A stretch of DNA of 48,302 nucleotides from Chloroflexota bacterium (lineage in GTDB: Bacteria > Chloroflexota > Dehalococcoidia > Lucifugimonadales > UBA2985). Numbering within the stretch: position 1 is the first letter of the stretch; every line of letters begins with the position of its first letter. The notes below the pieces were generated by a model, which did no database searches, was not told the DNA's origin, and worked only from the letters and a program-made list of their open reading frames with translations. Where the stretch lies: the NCBI GenBank assembly GCA_027622595.1, contig JAQBZZ010000007.1, forward strand, positions 1-48,302, in the 5' to 3' direction. The translations under genes were made by a program, and so were the position numbers. Shown here in pieces: positions 16,424 to 26,651 of this stretch.

Positions 16424-17179
16424 GTGGAAATAGCGCCGGGGATTCACCACATCCAGAAGGCCAAGGGGTCGCACGTCTATCTTTTGGTGGATGATGACCT
16501 CACCCTGATAGACGCAGGCTATCCCGGGAACGGCAACATGATTGTGGAGTACATTGAGGGGATAGGCCGACGGGTAGAGGAACTGAAGCGCATCCTGATT
16601 ACCCACTCTCATCCTGATCACACCGGCAGCGTGGTGGAACTCACGGCATTGACCCCTGTCCAGGTCATGGCTCATCCGGCGGATACCACCCCTGATGGGC
16701 ATGGACAAAACCTCGTATCCTACCTCAACCTTTTCGGTGCGGTGCCCCTTCCAATTCCCTTTCTGCGCAGGGTTGTCGCCGACGGGTTCCTGGAAGAGGG
16801 GCAGGTTTTTCCAATCCTGGGCGGGTTGAGAGTCATGCACACCCCCGGTCATACTCCAGGCAGCGTCTGCTTCTACCTGGAGTCGCGGAAGACCATTTTC
16901 CTGGGCGATATGGTTGTTAACATTGGGGAGTACGTCGGTGCCTCCATGCCGTTTCCCAAGACCGACATGAAGCTGTACGAAAAGTCTCTGCGTAGAATAG
17001 CTGATCTGGACTTCGACATAGCCTGCCTGGCCCACGGCCAGGTCTTTCGGGGCGACGCAGCCCAACGTATCCGAACGATTCTGGACGGGTATTTGAAGGC
17101 GCCCATCTGGCTTCGCATGGTGCGTGCTATGCCTCGTGTATTTCGCCCGCGCAGGGAGAGTCGGTTCAAGGAGCTATAG
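16424..17179 (+). CDS. Metallo-beta-lactamase-fold hydrolase
   Basis: A 251-residue binuclear metal hydrolase of the glyoxalase II/MBL superfamily. It has LIDAGYPGNG, the metal motif THSHPDHTG, the later His in MHTPGHTPGSV, the bridging Asp in FLGDMVVN and a final His in LAHGQV. The start is GTG 16424 with GGGAGAG upstream. The C-terminal tail is basic (RPRRESRFK). The substrate is unknown. The protein at 44895-45722 starts with the same MEIAP..H and shares GNG..IV.YI..IGR, so the two are paralogues. Confidence 0.88.
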   Translation: MEIAPGIHHIQKAKGSHVYLLVDDDLTLIDAGYPGNGNMIVEYIEGIGRRVEELKRILITHSHPDHTGSVVELTALTPVQVMAHPADTTPDGHGQNLVSYLNLFGAVPLPIPFLRRVVADGFLEEGQVFPILGGLRVMHTPGHTPGSVCFYLESRKTIFLGDMVVNIGEYVGASMPFPKTDMKLYEKSLRRIADLDFDIACLAHGQVFRGDAAQRIRTILDGYLKAPIWLRMVRAMPRVFRPRRESRFKEL

Positions 17180-17200
17180 GCAGGGCGTGCCCTGCACCCA
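17180..17200. repeat. Stop-codon-abutting palindrome, copy 1
   Basis: GCAGGGCGTGCCCTGCACCCA directly after the TAG of the MBL gene. Identical to 32561-32581 and to the reverse complement of 25546-25566. Confidence 0.85.
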
Positions 17201-17332
17201 TAGAAGCACGAGACTATTTGTGCACTGATTTACCTTTCGCGGAAGGTGGGCGATAGAGCGTGGGTGGGCCGGGAGGCTTGAATGTCATATAGAGAGGGAT
17301 ATTTTGGGCAAGAGAATCTCCTGATCCTGGCG

Positions 17333-17361
17333 TTGACCAGACAAAAAGTATGTGATAGTAT
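17333..17361 (+). promoter_or_regulatory. Sigma-70-type promoter of the ATP synthase operon
   Basis: TTGACC at 17333-17338, 17-base spacer, TAGTAT at 17356-17361. Transcription would begin near 17368, only a few bases before the first possible atpI start codon (17371), so a downstream start (TTG 17383 or ATG 17410) or a nearly leaderless mRNA is implied. Confidence 0.6.
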
Positions 17362-17370
17362 GCACAAAAT

Positions 17371-17601
17371 TTGGTGGCCTCTTTGAACAAGGGTAAGCTG
17401 ATTACATCTATGCAACTGGTGGGGGTGGGGTGGTACGTGGCTGCCAGTATTATCTTTGGTCTCTTGGGGGGGCTGTGGATTGATGGGAAACTGGGTACTT
17501 TGCCCGTCTTCACTCTGTTAGGGGTAATTCTGGGTACAGTTGCGGCCTTTTACGGTGTGTATAAAATGATGGTACCTCTTCTTAAACAGGACAAAGGGTA
17601 A
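17371..17601 (+). CDS. AtpZ/AtpI-family protein
   Basis: A 76-residue protein with two membrane helices (WYVAASIIFGLLGGLWID and PVFTLLGVILGTVAAFYGVYKMM). The GLLGG.WIDGKLGT loop is typical of the AtpZ/AtpI family, small proteins at the head of ATP synthase operons thought to help c-ring assembly or magnesium entry. The start is uncertain: TTG 17371, TTG 17383 or ATG 17410 are all in frame, none with an ideal ribosome binding site. It is 8 bp before atpB. Confidence 0.8.
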   Translation: MVASLNKGKLITSMQLVGVGWYVAASIIFGLLGGLWIDGKLGTLPVFTLLGVILGTVAAFYGVYKMMVPLLKQDKG

Positions 17602-17609
17602 TAACCTTA

Positions 17610-18521
17610 ATGACTCCAATGCTAAAACGAATACTCATTGTTTTCGGCATCGGCGTGGTTGTCCTGTTAGTTGTTGGGTTCATCAATGGAGCCATAGGGG
17701 CGGCCTTTTTGGGTCGGGATGCAGGCTTCCTTCCTGCTCCCCATGTGGAGTTGGCGCCGCCAGAAGTGTTCAAGTTGGGAGGCCTGTCCGTCACGAACGC
17801 AATGCTCTCCTCATGGGTGACCACCGTTGTCCTGATACTTTTCTTTGTCGTTGGGACTCGTCGGAAGGCGATGGTGCCGAAGGGTTTGCAGAACGTGGCG
17901 GAATGGGCCATCGAGTCACTGTACAACTTCGTTGAATCGGGAGTAGGCCAGCGTTACGGTCGCTCCTTCTTTCCTATAATCGCTACCATATTCCTGTTCG
18001 TCTCGTTCAACGCATGGTTGGCGCTCATTCCTATATACCAGAGCCTGTGGGTCAGCCCTGACGGGGTTAATAAGGTCCACCTGTTGCGATCCGCCGGCAC
18101 GGACTTGAACATGCCCCTGGCCATAGCGCTGGTGTCGGCGGTGTTTGTGGAGTACTGGGGTCTGCGTGTCCACAAGATAGGGTATCTGCGGGAGTTCGTG
18201 CGCTTTGGGACGCTCTACCGCGGCCTTCGCCGTTTTTCGCTCCCTGAGATATTCAGTGGCTTAATAGATATATTCGTTGGGTTCCTGGAGCTCATCAGCC
18301 ACTTCGTTCGCATTGTCAGCTTCACATTCCGCCTCTTCGGCAACATGACAGCGGGGGAGATTGTGCTGCTCATTTCGGCTTTCCTGATCTCATTCGTATT
18401 TACGTTGCCCTTTTACGGGCTGGAATTACTGGTCGGGTTCATACAAGCGCTCATCTTCGCGGGGCTTACCCTGGCCTTTGTGATGGTGGCGGTTGCTTCT
18501 CACGGCGATGAGGCGCACTAG
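17610..18521 (+). CDS. atpB: ATP synthase F0 subunit a
   Basis: Membrane stator subunit that forms the proton half-channels beside the c-ring. 303 residues with about six hydrophobic segments. The conserved FRLFGNMTAGEIVL segment holds the essential Arg, and LLVGFIQALIFAGLTLAF is the typical last helix. The N-terminal half has a longer loop (AGFLPAPHVELAPPEVFKLGG) than enterobacterial a subunits. ATG start. Confidence 0.96.
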   Translation: MTPMLKRILIVFGIGVVVLLVVGFINGAIGAAFLGRDAGFLPAPHVELAPPEVFKLGGLSVTNAMLSSWVTTVVLILFFVVGTRRKAMVPKGLQNVAEWAIESLYNFVESGVGQRYGRSFFPIIATIFLFVSFNAWLALIPIYQSLWVSPDGVNKVHLLRSAGTDLNMPLAIALVSAVFVEYWGLRVHKIGYLREFVRFGTLYRGLRRFSLPEIFSGLIDIFVGFLELISHFVRIVSFTFRLFGNMTAGEIVLLISAFLISFVFTLPFYGLELLVGFIQALIFAGLTLAFVMVAVASHGDEAH

Positions 18522-18548
18522 TAACTGAATCAGGGAGGTGAAACTGGT

Positions 18549-18644
18549 ATGGATATCATCGTTCTGGCGGTGTTCTTGGCGATGCTGGGGATGATGGGGG
18601 CCATCCTGGGAGTGCTGATGGCTATGTACGCCCGTCAGGAGTGA
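18549..18644 (+). CDS. 31-residue single-helix membrane protein inside the atp operon
   Basis: Too short for the ORF track. ATG at 18549 preceded by a strong CAGGGAGGTGA, then MDIIVLAVFLAMLGMMGAIL... ending in MYARQE and TGA at 18642. It is almost wholly one Met-rich hydrophobic helix with an acidic N-terminal end and a charged C-terminal end. It starts 27 bp after atpB and ends 48 bp before atpE, which has its own ribosome binding site. I know of no standard subunit at this place; a small accessory subunit of the Fo part or an assembly factor is possible. The ribosome binding site and location are the main evidence. Confidence 0.65.
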   Translation: MDIIVLAVFLAMLGMMGAILGVLMAMYARQE

Positions 18645-18668
18645 TGGGCGCGGGTAAACTTTACTTAG

Positions 18669-18965
<297 letters not shown>

Positions 18966-19010
18966 CCGTAGCGACGGAACCCGCTAACGTGCCCACAAGG
19001 AGGGGTTCTC

Positions 19011-19553
19011 ATGTTGCTCTCTATTCTGGCAGCCGAAGAAGAGGCTGGTGGAATCGCCGCCCTAGGGTTTGACCTCCCTAGCCTGATAGTGTATCTGGTC
19101 AACTTCACCATTCTTTTGGTGGTGCTGTACCTGTTTGCCTATAAACCCGTGCTGCGTATCATGGACCAGCGCTCTGATCGCATTAGAGAAGGACTGGAGA
19201 CAGCGGAACGGGTGAGGCAAGAGGCCGCAGTCCAGCAGGTAGAAATGGAGAAGCGGTTCGAGGAAGGCCGTCAGGAAGGTCAGGCCCTGTTGGCCCAGGC
19301 CCGTGAGATGGCTGACCGGTACCGGGAGGAGGAGAGAGGAAAAGCCCGTCAGGAGGCGGAGGCCTTCGTTGCCCGCGCCAGGGATGACATACAGCGAGAG
19401 CGGGATGAAGCGATAGACCAGGTCCGTCGTCATTTCGCCGAGTTGGCTATCCTGGCCGCGGAACGGGTGATAGAGCGCTCCCTGGACGAAAGCGCTCACA
19501 GGGACATTATTGAGAAGGTACTTGAGGAGAGTCCTAGTATCAATGGGAACTAG
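19011..19553 (+). CDS. atpF: ATP synthase F0 subunit b
   Basis: Peripheral-stalk subunit of 180 residues: one N-terminal membrane helix (LIVYLVNFTILLVVLYLFAYKPV) followed by a long charged coiled coil rich in Glu, Arg and Gln (about 50-150). This ties the membrane sector to F1 via delta. ATG with AAGGAGGGG upstream, 45 bp after atpE. Confidence 0.95.
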   Translation: MLLSILAAEEEAGGIAALGFDLPSLIVYLVNFTILLVVLYLFAYKPVLRIMDQRSDRIREGLETAERVRQEAAVQQVEMEKRFEEGRQEGQALLAQAREMADRYREEERGKARQEAEAFVARARDDIQRERDEAIDQVRRHFAELAILAAERVIERSLDESAHRDIIEKVLEESPSINGN

Positions 19554-19562
19554 GGAGTAATT

Positions 19563-20102
19563 ATGCCCAGAAGGCCCTCAGCAAAGCGGTACGCTTTGGC
19601 ACTCTACCAGCTAGCCCAGGAGAAGGGTGAAGTTGAGAGATGGCAGACGGACCTGCAGGCTCTGGACGAAGCGTTGCAGGAAAGGGAGTTTGTCGCCTTC
19701 TTGGGCATGCCGAAAATCAGGCTCTCTCAGAAGATGAGCGTGGTTCGAGAGGGTCTACCGGAACTAGACCCCTTGGTGCATAATCTCCTGGGTATTCTGA
19801 TCTCCAGGGGAATGGTAGACGCATTGCCCTCTGTTAGAGAGGAGTATGACAAACTATTGGATCAACAGCAAGGTCGCGAGCAGGCGTATGTGATAAGCGC
19901 GGTGCCTCTGGAAACAGGACACCGGGATCGCTTGGCCCGTTACCTTGGCGAACTGGTTGGCAAGGAGATAGAGCTCACCGCCACCGTGGACGCAAGTCTT
20001 GTGGCTGGGCTGGTGGTACGGGTGGGGGACAGGCTCATCGACGGCAGCGCCAGTGCCAGGCTCCGGGACTTGAAGAAATCTTTGGGTAGATCAGCTTACT
20101 AG
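19563..20102 (+). CDS. atpH: ATP synthase F1 subunit delta
   Basis: 179-residue stalk subunit. The N-terminal helical domain begins AKRYALALYQLAQEKGE, and the C-terminal part has the signature ATVDASLVAGLVVRVGDRLIDGS.SARL. It joins subunit b to the top of the alpha/beta hexamer. It starts 9 bp after atpF. Confidence 0.96.
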   Translation: MPRRPSAKRYALALYQLAQEKGEVERWQTDLQALDEALQEREFVAFLGMPKIRLSQKMSVVREGLPELDPLVHNLLGILISRGMVDALPSVREEYDKLLDQQQGREQAYVISAVPLETGHRDRLARYLGELVGKEIELTATVDASLVAGLVVRVGDRLIDGSASARLRDLKKSLGRSAY

Positions 20103-20136
20103 AGTGGTTCCCTAATCTCTCGCTAGAGGTAGAAAT

Positions 20137-21648
20137 ATGGCAGTTCGCGGACAGGATATTACATCGGTAATCAAACGCCAGATCCAGGAGTTCGGCGGCG
20201 AAGTCACAATGGTGGATGTTGGTACCGTGGTGGAGGTGGGAGACGGTATCGCCCGTATTCAGGGTCTGAGCGGAGCTCGCTACACCGAGCTTGTGGAGTT
20301 TCCTGGTGACATTATGGGCATCGCCCTGAACCTGGAAGAGGACAGTGTTGGCGTGGTCATTTTGGGGGACGACTCTCAGATTAAAGAGGGGGACGAGGTA
20401 CGCTCCACAGGCCGCATTGTGGAAGTGCCTGTGGGAGAGGGCCTTCTGGGCCGTGTGGTGGATGCTCTGGGCCGTCCCATAGATGGCAGGGGCGCGATAA
20501 AATCGGAGAAAAACAGGCCTGTGGAGAGAGTGGCTCCCAACGTGGTCATGAGAAAGTCTGTGAACCTCCCTGTGCAGACGGGTATCAAGGCCATTGACGC
20601 CATGATTCCCATAGGCAGAGGGCAGCGGGAACTCATCATCGGAGACCGCTCAACCGGCAAGTCGGCCATAGCCCTTGACACCATAGTAAACCAGAAGGGT
20701 GGCGATCTCATATGCATCTATGTGGCCATTGGCCAGAAGGCGAGTAAAGTCGCCCAGACGGTGGCTACACTGGAAGCGCATGGAGCCATGGAGCATACCA
20801 TTGTGGTGGCGGCCAACTCTGCCGACCCTGCTGCTCTGCAGTACGTTGCTCCCTTCGCGGGCTGTGCAATGGGCGAGGAGTTCATGGAGCAGGGCAAGGA
20901 TGCTCTGATTATCTACGACGACCTGTCCAAGCACGCCTGGGCCTATCGGCAGATATCTCTGCTGCTCCGACGACCTCCCGGACGGGAGGCATACCCCGGA
21001 GACGTGTTCTATCTGCACAGCCGTCTACTTGAGCGGGCGGCCAAGTTGGATGACGAGTTCGGCGGGGGTTCGCTCACCGCTCTGCCCATCATCGAGACCC
21101 AGGCCGGAGACGTGTCCGGCTACATACCAACCAACGTAATCTCCATCACCGATGGCCAGATATACCTGGAGACCGACCTGTTCAACGCCGGTATACGGCC
21201 GGCGGTTAACGTGGGTCTTTCGGTCTCCCGGGTAGGAGGCTCGGCCCAGACCAGGGCCATGAGGCAGGTGGCAGGCCGTCTTCGCCTTGACCTGGCCCAG
21301 TACCGTGAATTGGTGACCTTCGCCCAGTTCGGCACCTCCGACCTGGACGCTGCCACCAGGTCCCAGTTGGAGCGGGGACAGCGTATAACAGAGGTACTGA
21401 AGCAACTGCAGTACCAGCCAATGTCTCTGGAGAAGCAGGTTACCATAATGTACGCCGTCATCAATGGATACCTGGATGATGTGGCTGTCGACAAGGTAAA
21501 TGCCTTCGAGGAGTCTTTCCACCGTTACATGCAGGGTGCTAAGGCAGACCTGCTGAAGTCCATCGTGGAAAAGAGGGAGCTGGACGCGGAGATTACCGAA
21601 GCCCTTGTCAGCGCCATCACGGAATTCAAGAGGACGGTGCCTTACTAG
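20137..21648 (+). CDS. atpA: ATP synthase F1 subunit alpha
   Basis: 503-residue non-catalytic nucleotide-binding subunit. Walker A reads [14 protein letters not shown] (usual GDRQTGKT), and the arginine-finger region shows as [14 protein letters not shown]-terminal beta-barrel ([11 protein letters not shown]), central fold and C-terminal helices are all present. 90 bp without recognisable signals separate it from atpG. Confidence 0.98.
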   Translation: MAVRGQDITSVIKRQIQEFGGEVTMVDVGTVVEVGDGIARIQGLSGARYTELVEFPGDIMGIALNLEEDSVGVVILGDDSQIKEGDEVRSTGRIVEVPVGEGLLGRVVDALGRPIDGRGAIKSEKNRPVERVAPNVVMRKSVNLPVQTGIKAIDAMIPIGRGQRELIIGDRSTGKSAIALDTIVNQKGGDLICIYVAIGQKASKVAQTVATLEAHGAMEHTIVVAANSADPAALQYVAPFAGCAMGEEFMEQGKDALIIYDDLSKHAWAYRQISLLLRRPPGREAYPGDVFYLHSRLLERAAKLDDEFGGGSLTALPIIETQAGDVSGYIPTNVISITDGQIYLETDLFNAGIRPAVNVGLSVSRVGGSAQTRAMRQVAGRLRLDLAQYRELVTFAQFGTSDLDAATRSQLERGQRITEVLKQLQYQPMSLEKQVTIMYAVINGYLDDVAVDKVNAFEESFHRYMQGAKADLLKSIVEKRELDAEITEALVSAITEFKRTVPY

Positions 21649-21738
21649 CGCGATACCTAATGTCCTTCTGCGTGAAGCGAGGCATTTAGGCCCACCGCCA
21701 CGTTCAGAGGGCAATGGTAATCTGTCTAGGGTAGTAAT

Positions 21739-22602
21739 ATGGCTAACATACGAATCATAAAACGCCGCATTCGCAGTGTGCAGAACACTGCCAAGGTCAC
21801 GAGCGCCATGGAGATGATCGCTGCCTCCAAAATGCGGCGTTCCCAGCAGCGGCTCCTGGCGGGTCGTCCATACTCGGATACCATGCTTGAGCTCATGGGT
21901 CATCTGGCAGCCCAGATTGGGGATAATGGAGACGACGTTCACCCTCTGCTGCGTCGCCGTGAGGTCAAACGCATAGAGGTAATCCACATCACTCCCGACC
22001 GCGGACTCTGTGGCGGCCTCAACTCAAACCTGAACCGGTTTACCGGGCAGTTCCTGTTGGATCATGATGTGCTGGCAAGCGTGATTCCGGTTGGCAGGAA
22101 GGGTCGAGACTTCATGGTACGCTCCAGCCGGGACGTGCGGGCCGTTTTTGTAGACCAGGGGGACCGTCCGACTCTGTTGGATACCCTGCCCATTGCCCAT
22201 CTGGCTATTGAGGACTACGAAAGCGGGTATGCTGACGAGGTCTACGTTTCATACGGCCGTTTTGTGTCCACAGTGGTGCAACGGCCCACCATGCAGAAGC
22301 TCCTTCCAGTTGAGCCGGTACAGATGGAATCCAACATGATGAGCGGCTATATCTACGAGCCAAACTCGATGCAGGTGCTCGGTTCCATTCTGCCGCGCTT
22401 CGTGGAGATGCAGATATATCATGCCATCCTGGAATCCATAGGCAGCGAGCAGTCGGCCCGCATGGTCGCCATGCGTAACGCCACGGATAGCGCCAACGAT
22501 ATGATACAGAGCCTCACCCTGCTGATGAATAAGATGCGCCAGGAGTCCATTACCACGGAGCTTCTGGATATCGTGGGAGGGGCGGCGGCCCTTGAAGGGT
22601 AA
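21739..22602 (+). CDS. atpG: ATP synthase F1 subunit gamma
   Basis: 287-residue central shaft. Both coiled-coil ends are typical: N-terminal IKRRIRSVQNTAKVTSAMEMIAASKMRR and C-terminal MRNATDSANDMIQSLTLLMNKMRQ..IT.EL.DIVGGAAAL. DRGLCGGLNSN marks the Rossmann-like middle. ATG start. Confidence 0.97.
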   Translation: MANIRIIKRRIRSVQNTAKVTSAMEMIAASKMRRSQQRLLAGRPYSDTMLELMGHLAAQIGDNGDDVHPLLRRREVKRIEVIHITPDRGLCGGLNSNLNRFTGQFLLDHDVLASVIPVGRKGRDFMVRSSRDVRAVFVDQGDRPTLLDTLPIAHLAIEDYESGYADEVYVSYGRFVSTVVQRPTMQKLLPVEPVQMESNMMSGYIYEPNSMQVLGSILPRFVEMQIYHAILESIGSEQSARMVAMRNATDSANDMIQSLTLLMNKMRQESITTELLDIVGGAAALEG

Positions 22603-24048
<1,446 letters not shown>

Positions 24049-24060
24049 GGGGGAGATAAA

Positions 24061-24381
24061 ATGGAGTTCATGGCACGGTCGCCCAGAAATAAGCCGGACG
24101 TGGTCGAGGTGCGCTATGACTGCGCATGTGGGTGCAAACCCCGTGCACGCTATCAACGTGGCACCGACGAGGCCAACCACGAGCATTGCTGCTGCGGACT
24201 TGTCCACTTTGTGGGAGTTCAGGCGGAAGAGCGGTTGAAAACCTACCTGGATGAACGGTCATCCCAGGGCCTAGATGCCGAGGTGGGCGCGTACTCCATA
24301 CACAGCCAGCATGTGGAGGCTCCGTGGGGTGAGCCGGTGTCGGTGGTCTACGCCGTGCCTGAGATACCAAAACCCCATTAG
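24061..24381 (+). CDS. Cys-rich hypothetical protein inside the atp operon
   Basis: 106 residues with ATG and a strong GGGGGGAGATAAA ribosome binding site, 12 bp after atpD, so surely translated with the operon. Cysteines cluster in two groups, DCACGC (about 20-25) and HEHCCCG (about 41-47), a spacing that could bind zinc or an iron-sulfur centre. The rest is mixed alpha/beta with an Ala/Val-rich end. I do not recognise the family. Being between beta and epsilon suggests a role in, or regulation with, the ATP synthase, but simple insertion of an unrelated gene is equally possible. Confidence 0.75.
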   Translation: MEFMARSPRNKPDVVEVRYDCACGCKPRARYQRGTDEANHEHCCCGLVHFVGVQAEERLKTYLDERSSQGLDAEVGAYSIHSQHVEAPWGEPVSVVYAVPEIPKPH

Positions 24382-24527
24382 CAGGGTGATGAAGCAATGG
24401 GGAGTACAGAGGGGCGAAGCCCTTCTGCCGGGAGTCTGAGGGTGTCCCTCAGACATAATTCCTTCCCCCTTCCTGGCTAGGAAGGGGGTCAGGGGGATGG
24501 TCGAAGGAGTTTTTCAGCACCCTGTTA
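24382..24527. repeat. MITE-like element of nested hairpins between atpD and atpC
   Basis: Begins at the TAG of the Cys-rich gene. Outer imperfect arms (GCAGGGTGATG near 24381 / CAGCACCCTGTT at 24515-24526) enclose GTCTGAGGG-TGT-CCCTCAGAC (24434-24454) and CCCCCTTCCT-GGCT-AGGAAGGGGG (24465-24488). It encodes nothing evident and looks like a mobile palindromic element that entered the operon. Confidence 0.7.
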
Positions 24528-24576
24528 GGGCAGAGTTTCCGAGCATCGTGAATAGGCAAGAGATGGAGGCGGTAGC

Positions 24577-24942
24577 ATGAGTGGTAAGCATTATCTGTGT
24601 AGACTTGTTAAGCGACTGGATGGGAAGGAAGTTGTCACTTGGCCTAAATTAGGTTCAATGTATCCTCATGGACAGAAGACCTTAAAGAATAGCAATACCT
24701 TGGAGGGCGCGATTGCGGAGGCGAAAAAGTTTAACATTGACTTGCCACCTGAGGTAATAGGACTGGTTGTTGCTGAATACCCAGCTAAGGTGGACAATAG
24801 GCTTTACACTACGTCCAGTCATAAACTGACTTTCCGTCATTCAATGAGGCCTGTAGGTAAAACTGAGTGGAAAGTGTTTATCAACAGAAACAGTGAGACG
24901 TTCGAATTAGACTCCAAGCACATGATTCTCGGCAAAGTATAA
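24577..24942 (+). CDS. Hypothetical protein, probable insertion before atpC
   Basis: 121 residues, ATG with GATGGAGGCGGTAGC. It is basic, rich in Lys/Ser/Thr, and AT-richer than its neighbours (AAGAATAGCAATACC, AAAAAGTTTAAC), which hints at recent arrival. No motif that I recognise. It lies between a MITE-like element and atpC. Predicted soluble. Confidence 0.6.
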   Translation: MSGKHYLCRLVKRLDGKEVVTWPKLGSMYPHGQKTLKNSNTLEGAIAEAKKFNIDLPPEVIGLVVAEYPAKVDNRLYTTSSHKLTFRHSMRPVGKTEWKVFINRNSETFELDSKHMILGKV

Positions 24943-24987
24943 GCATGAATGAGGTAGTCAGGAAACCATAGTGGGGAGCAGCTAGTT

Positions 24988-25428
24988 ATGGCACCGATGA
25001 AACTTGAGATAATCACAGCAGAGCGGGTGGTCTACTCCGACGAGGTGGATGTGGTGGTGGCTCCGGGGGTTGAAGGAGAGTTGGGCATTCTACCCCATCA
25101 CGCGCCCCTGATGACCGTGCTGCTGCCCGGTGAGATTACGATTCGTAAAGGTGGTGAGCAGACGTATTTGGCTGTGAGCGGAGGCTTCCTGGAGATGATG
25201 GCAAACACGGTCACCATACTGGCAGACGCCGCCGAACGCTCTGATGAGATAGACGAAGTTCGGGTCCAAGAAGCAATGAAGAGGGCTCAGGAACGAGTGG
25301 CGATGCGCTCTTCAGATATGGACTTGGAGAGAGCCGTGAACTCTATACGCCGCTCTCAGGCCAGGCTGAAGGTGGTGCAGCGTCGCCGCTCCAGACCTTC
25401 GCCGCCTCCGGGTCAGACACAACCGTAG
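24988..25428 (+). CDS. atpC: ATP synthase F1 subunit epsilon
   Basis: 146-residue subunit that couples the rotor and damps ATP hydrolysis. N-terminal beta domain with LEIITAERVVYSDEVD, GELGILPHHAPLMTVL and AVSGGFLEMMANTVTILAD, then a helical C-terminal domain extended by a basic Pro-rich tail (RRRSRPSPPPGQTQP). It is detached from atpD by about 0.94 kb but still on the same strand and last in the operon. Confidence 0.96.
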   Translation: MAPMKLEIITAERVVYSDEVDVVVAPGVEGELGILPHHAPLMTVLLPGEITIRKGGEQTYLAVSGGFLEMMANTVTILADAAERSDEIDEVRVQEAMKRAQERVAMRSSDMDLERAVNSIRRSQARLKVVQRRRSRPSPPPGQTQP

Positions 25429-25545
25429 TGTATCTAGGGCAAGTCGTCCTTAGTTCGTATGGTTCGACAAGCCCGACTTCATCGAGTTCACCACGAGTTG
25501 GGGAATAGACTTCACTTGCCAGACCAACGCACCGTGAGCCAAATG

Positions 25546-25566
25546 TGGGTGCAGGGCACGCCCTGC
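25546..25566. repeat. Stop-codon-abutting palindrome, copy 2 (reverse)
   Basis: TGGGTGCAGGGCACGCCCTGC, the reverse complement of the element at 17180 and 32561. On the minus strand it directly follows the rex stop: TAGCAGGGCG. It sits between the tail-to-tail atpC and rex genes and could act as a two-way terminator. Confidence 0.85.
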
Positions 25567-26210
25567 TAGTCTGACTTCAGGTAATAGGTCATCGACTGAA
25601 GGGCCAGGATGGGGTCTACGTTGCGCACTCGCACACCCTCTGGGACCTGTGGGCCCGTGGGGGCATAGTTGAGGATAGCCTTAACTCCACACCTCACCAG
25701 CTGGTCTATAACCTCCTGGGCTTTTGTGGCGGGAACGGCAACGATGCCGATTCGGATGTCCTGTTCCTTTATAGTGCGTTCCAGTTCTACGATGGGCTGC
25801 ACCACCAGCGAGCCGATCGTCTCCCCAATCTCGCTGGGGGCTGTATCAAATGCGGCCACAACATTGAATCCCTCAGGCGTGAATCCAGGGTAGTTAATTA
25901 TGGCCCTGCCCAAACGTCCCACACCTACCAGACAGCTGTTCCACTTTCTTTCCAGTCCAAGGACTTGGCGTAGCTCCCCAAGGAGGTAGCCAACGGGATA
26001 GCCGCGGCCCTGCTTACCGAATCGTCCAAAGTAGCTCAGGTCCTTGCGGATCTGAGCGGGTGTCATCTGAAGCTGTATGCCCAACTGCTGGGAACTGACC
26101 ACCACCACCTTCTGTCTAAACAGTTCACCAAGCGCGCGCACGTACTGAGGAAGGCGGAGTACCACAACCTCAGGAACATCGTCTGTTATGTCAGTGGGTT
26201 TGCTTGGCAA
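25566..26210 (-). CDS. rex: Redox-sensing transcriptional repressor Rex
   Basis: NADH/NAD+ sensor of 214 residues that lets go of DNA when NADH is high. N-terminal winged helix (LPQYVRALGELF, SSQQLG..L.MTPAQIRKDLSYFG.FGKQGRGY), then a Rossmann domain with GVGRLGRAIINY, and the dimer-swapped C-terminal helix. Full length. Its own promoter carries a Rex-type palindrome, so it probably represses itself. It is back to back with nothing and tail to tail with the ATP synthase operon, an energy-related setting. Confidence 0.96.
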   Translation of the reverse strand: MPSKPTDITDDVPEVVVLRLPQYVRALGELFRQKVVVVSSQQLGIQLQMTPAQIRKDLSYFGRFGKQGRGYPVGYLLGELRQVLGLERKWNSCLVGVGRLGRAIINYPGFTPEGFNVVAAFDTAPSEIGETIGSLVVQPIVELERTIKEQDIRIGIVAVPATKAQEVIDQLVRCGVKAILNYAPTGPQVPEGVRVRNVDPILALQSMTYYLKSD

Positions 26211-26342
26211 GACGGGACCTCTCCTCCGTCTCTTCAGCCGCTCCCGTGTGGAGAGTTTGAATACATGGAACCGTCCTCTGCTCCGCCCTTATCTCGACAT
26301 TTCTGGGGGCCCTCACTAAGCTGAAGGCAGCCTGACAATGTG

Positions 26343-26371
26343 ATTTTAACACTTGTGAAAATATTCATCAA
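26343..26371 (-). promoter_or_regulatory. rex promoter with an overlapping Rex operator
   Basis: Minus strand TTGATG (26371-26366), 17-base spacer, TAAAAT (26348-26343). Across the spacer lies TTGTGAA-AATA-TTCATCA (26353-26370 on plus), close to the Rex consensus TTGTGAA-N4-TTCACAA with two mismatches in the right arm. It lies about 130 bp upstream of the rex start. Confidence 0.7.
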
Positions 26372-26651
26372 GCGAGGTGATGAGCCGGAGACTAAATTGG
26401 GATCGCGGGATATGAACCCTACTATCTCCTCAGACCAAGCTCAATATCGATGTCTGTGCGGAGTTTCGAAACCCAGACCGGGCTTCCAGCCATAGCGTCG
26501 TATCCTCAAGCGGCGGTTGAAGGGAACCCGGTCCCTCCATTGAATGCCGCATCCAGGGTGGACAGCGCACGGTATAACCCCCGTATTAGGCCAACTACCT
26601 GTAGCATGCTGACTCCGGGTTAGGCATTGAATCCTTTATGGTTAATATCGT
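26372..26651. other. Intergenic stretch without a recognised gene
   Basis: 280 bases between the rex promoter and the end of the EF-G/DUF3068 chimera. It has several GC-rich inverted segments and, on the minus strand, GTAGGGTTCATATCCCGC, which looks like a tRNA T-arm, but no tRNA, tmRNA or SRP RNA can be completed around it. Confidence 0.4.

Noticed and set aside
21025-21987. 320-residue minus-strand ORF over atpA and atpG
   Set aside because: Antisense shadow of two certain ATP synthase genes.
26385-26420. tRNA or tmRNA on the minus strand
   Set aside because: Only a T-arm-like segment is present; acceptor and anticodon arms cannot be completed.
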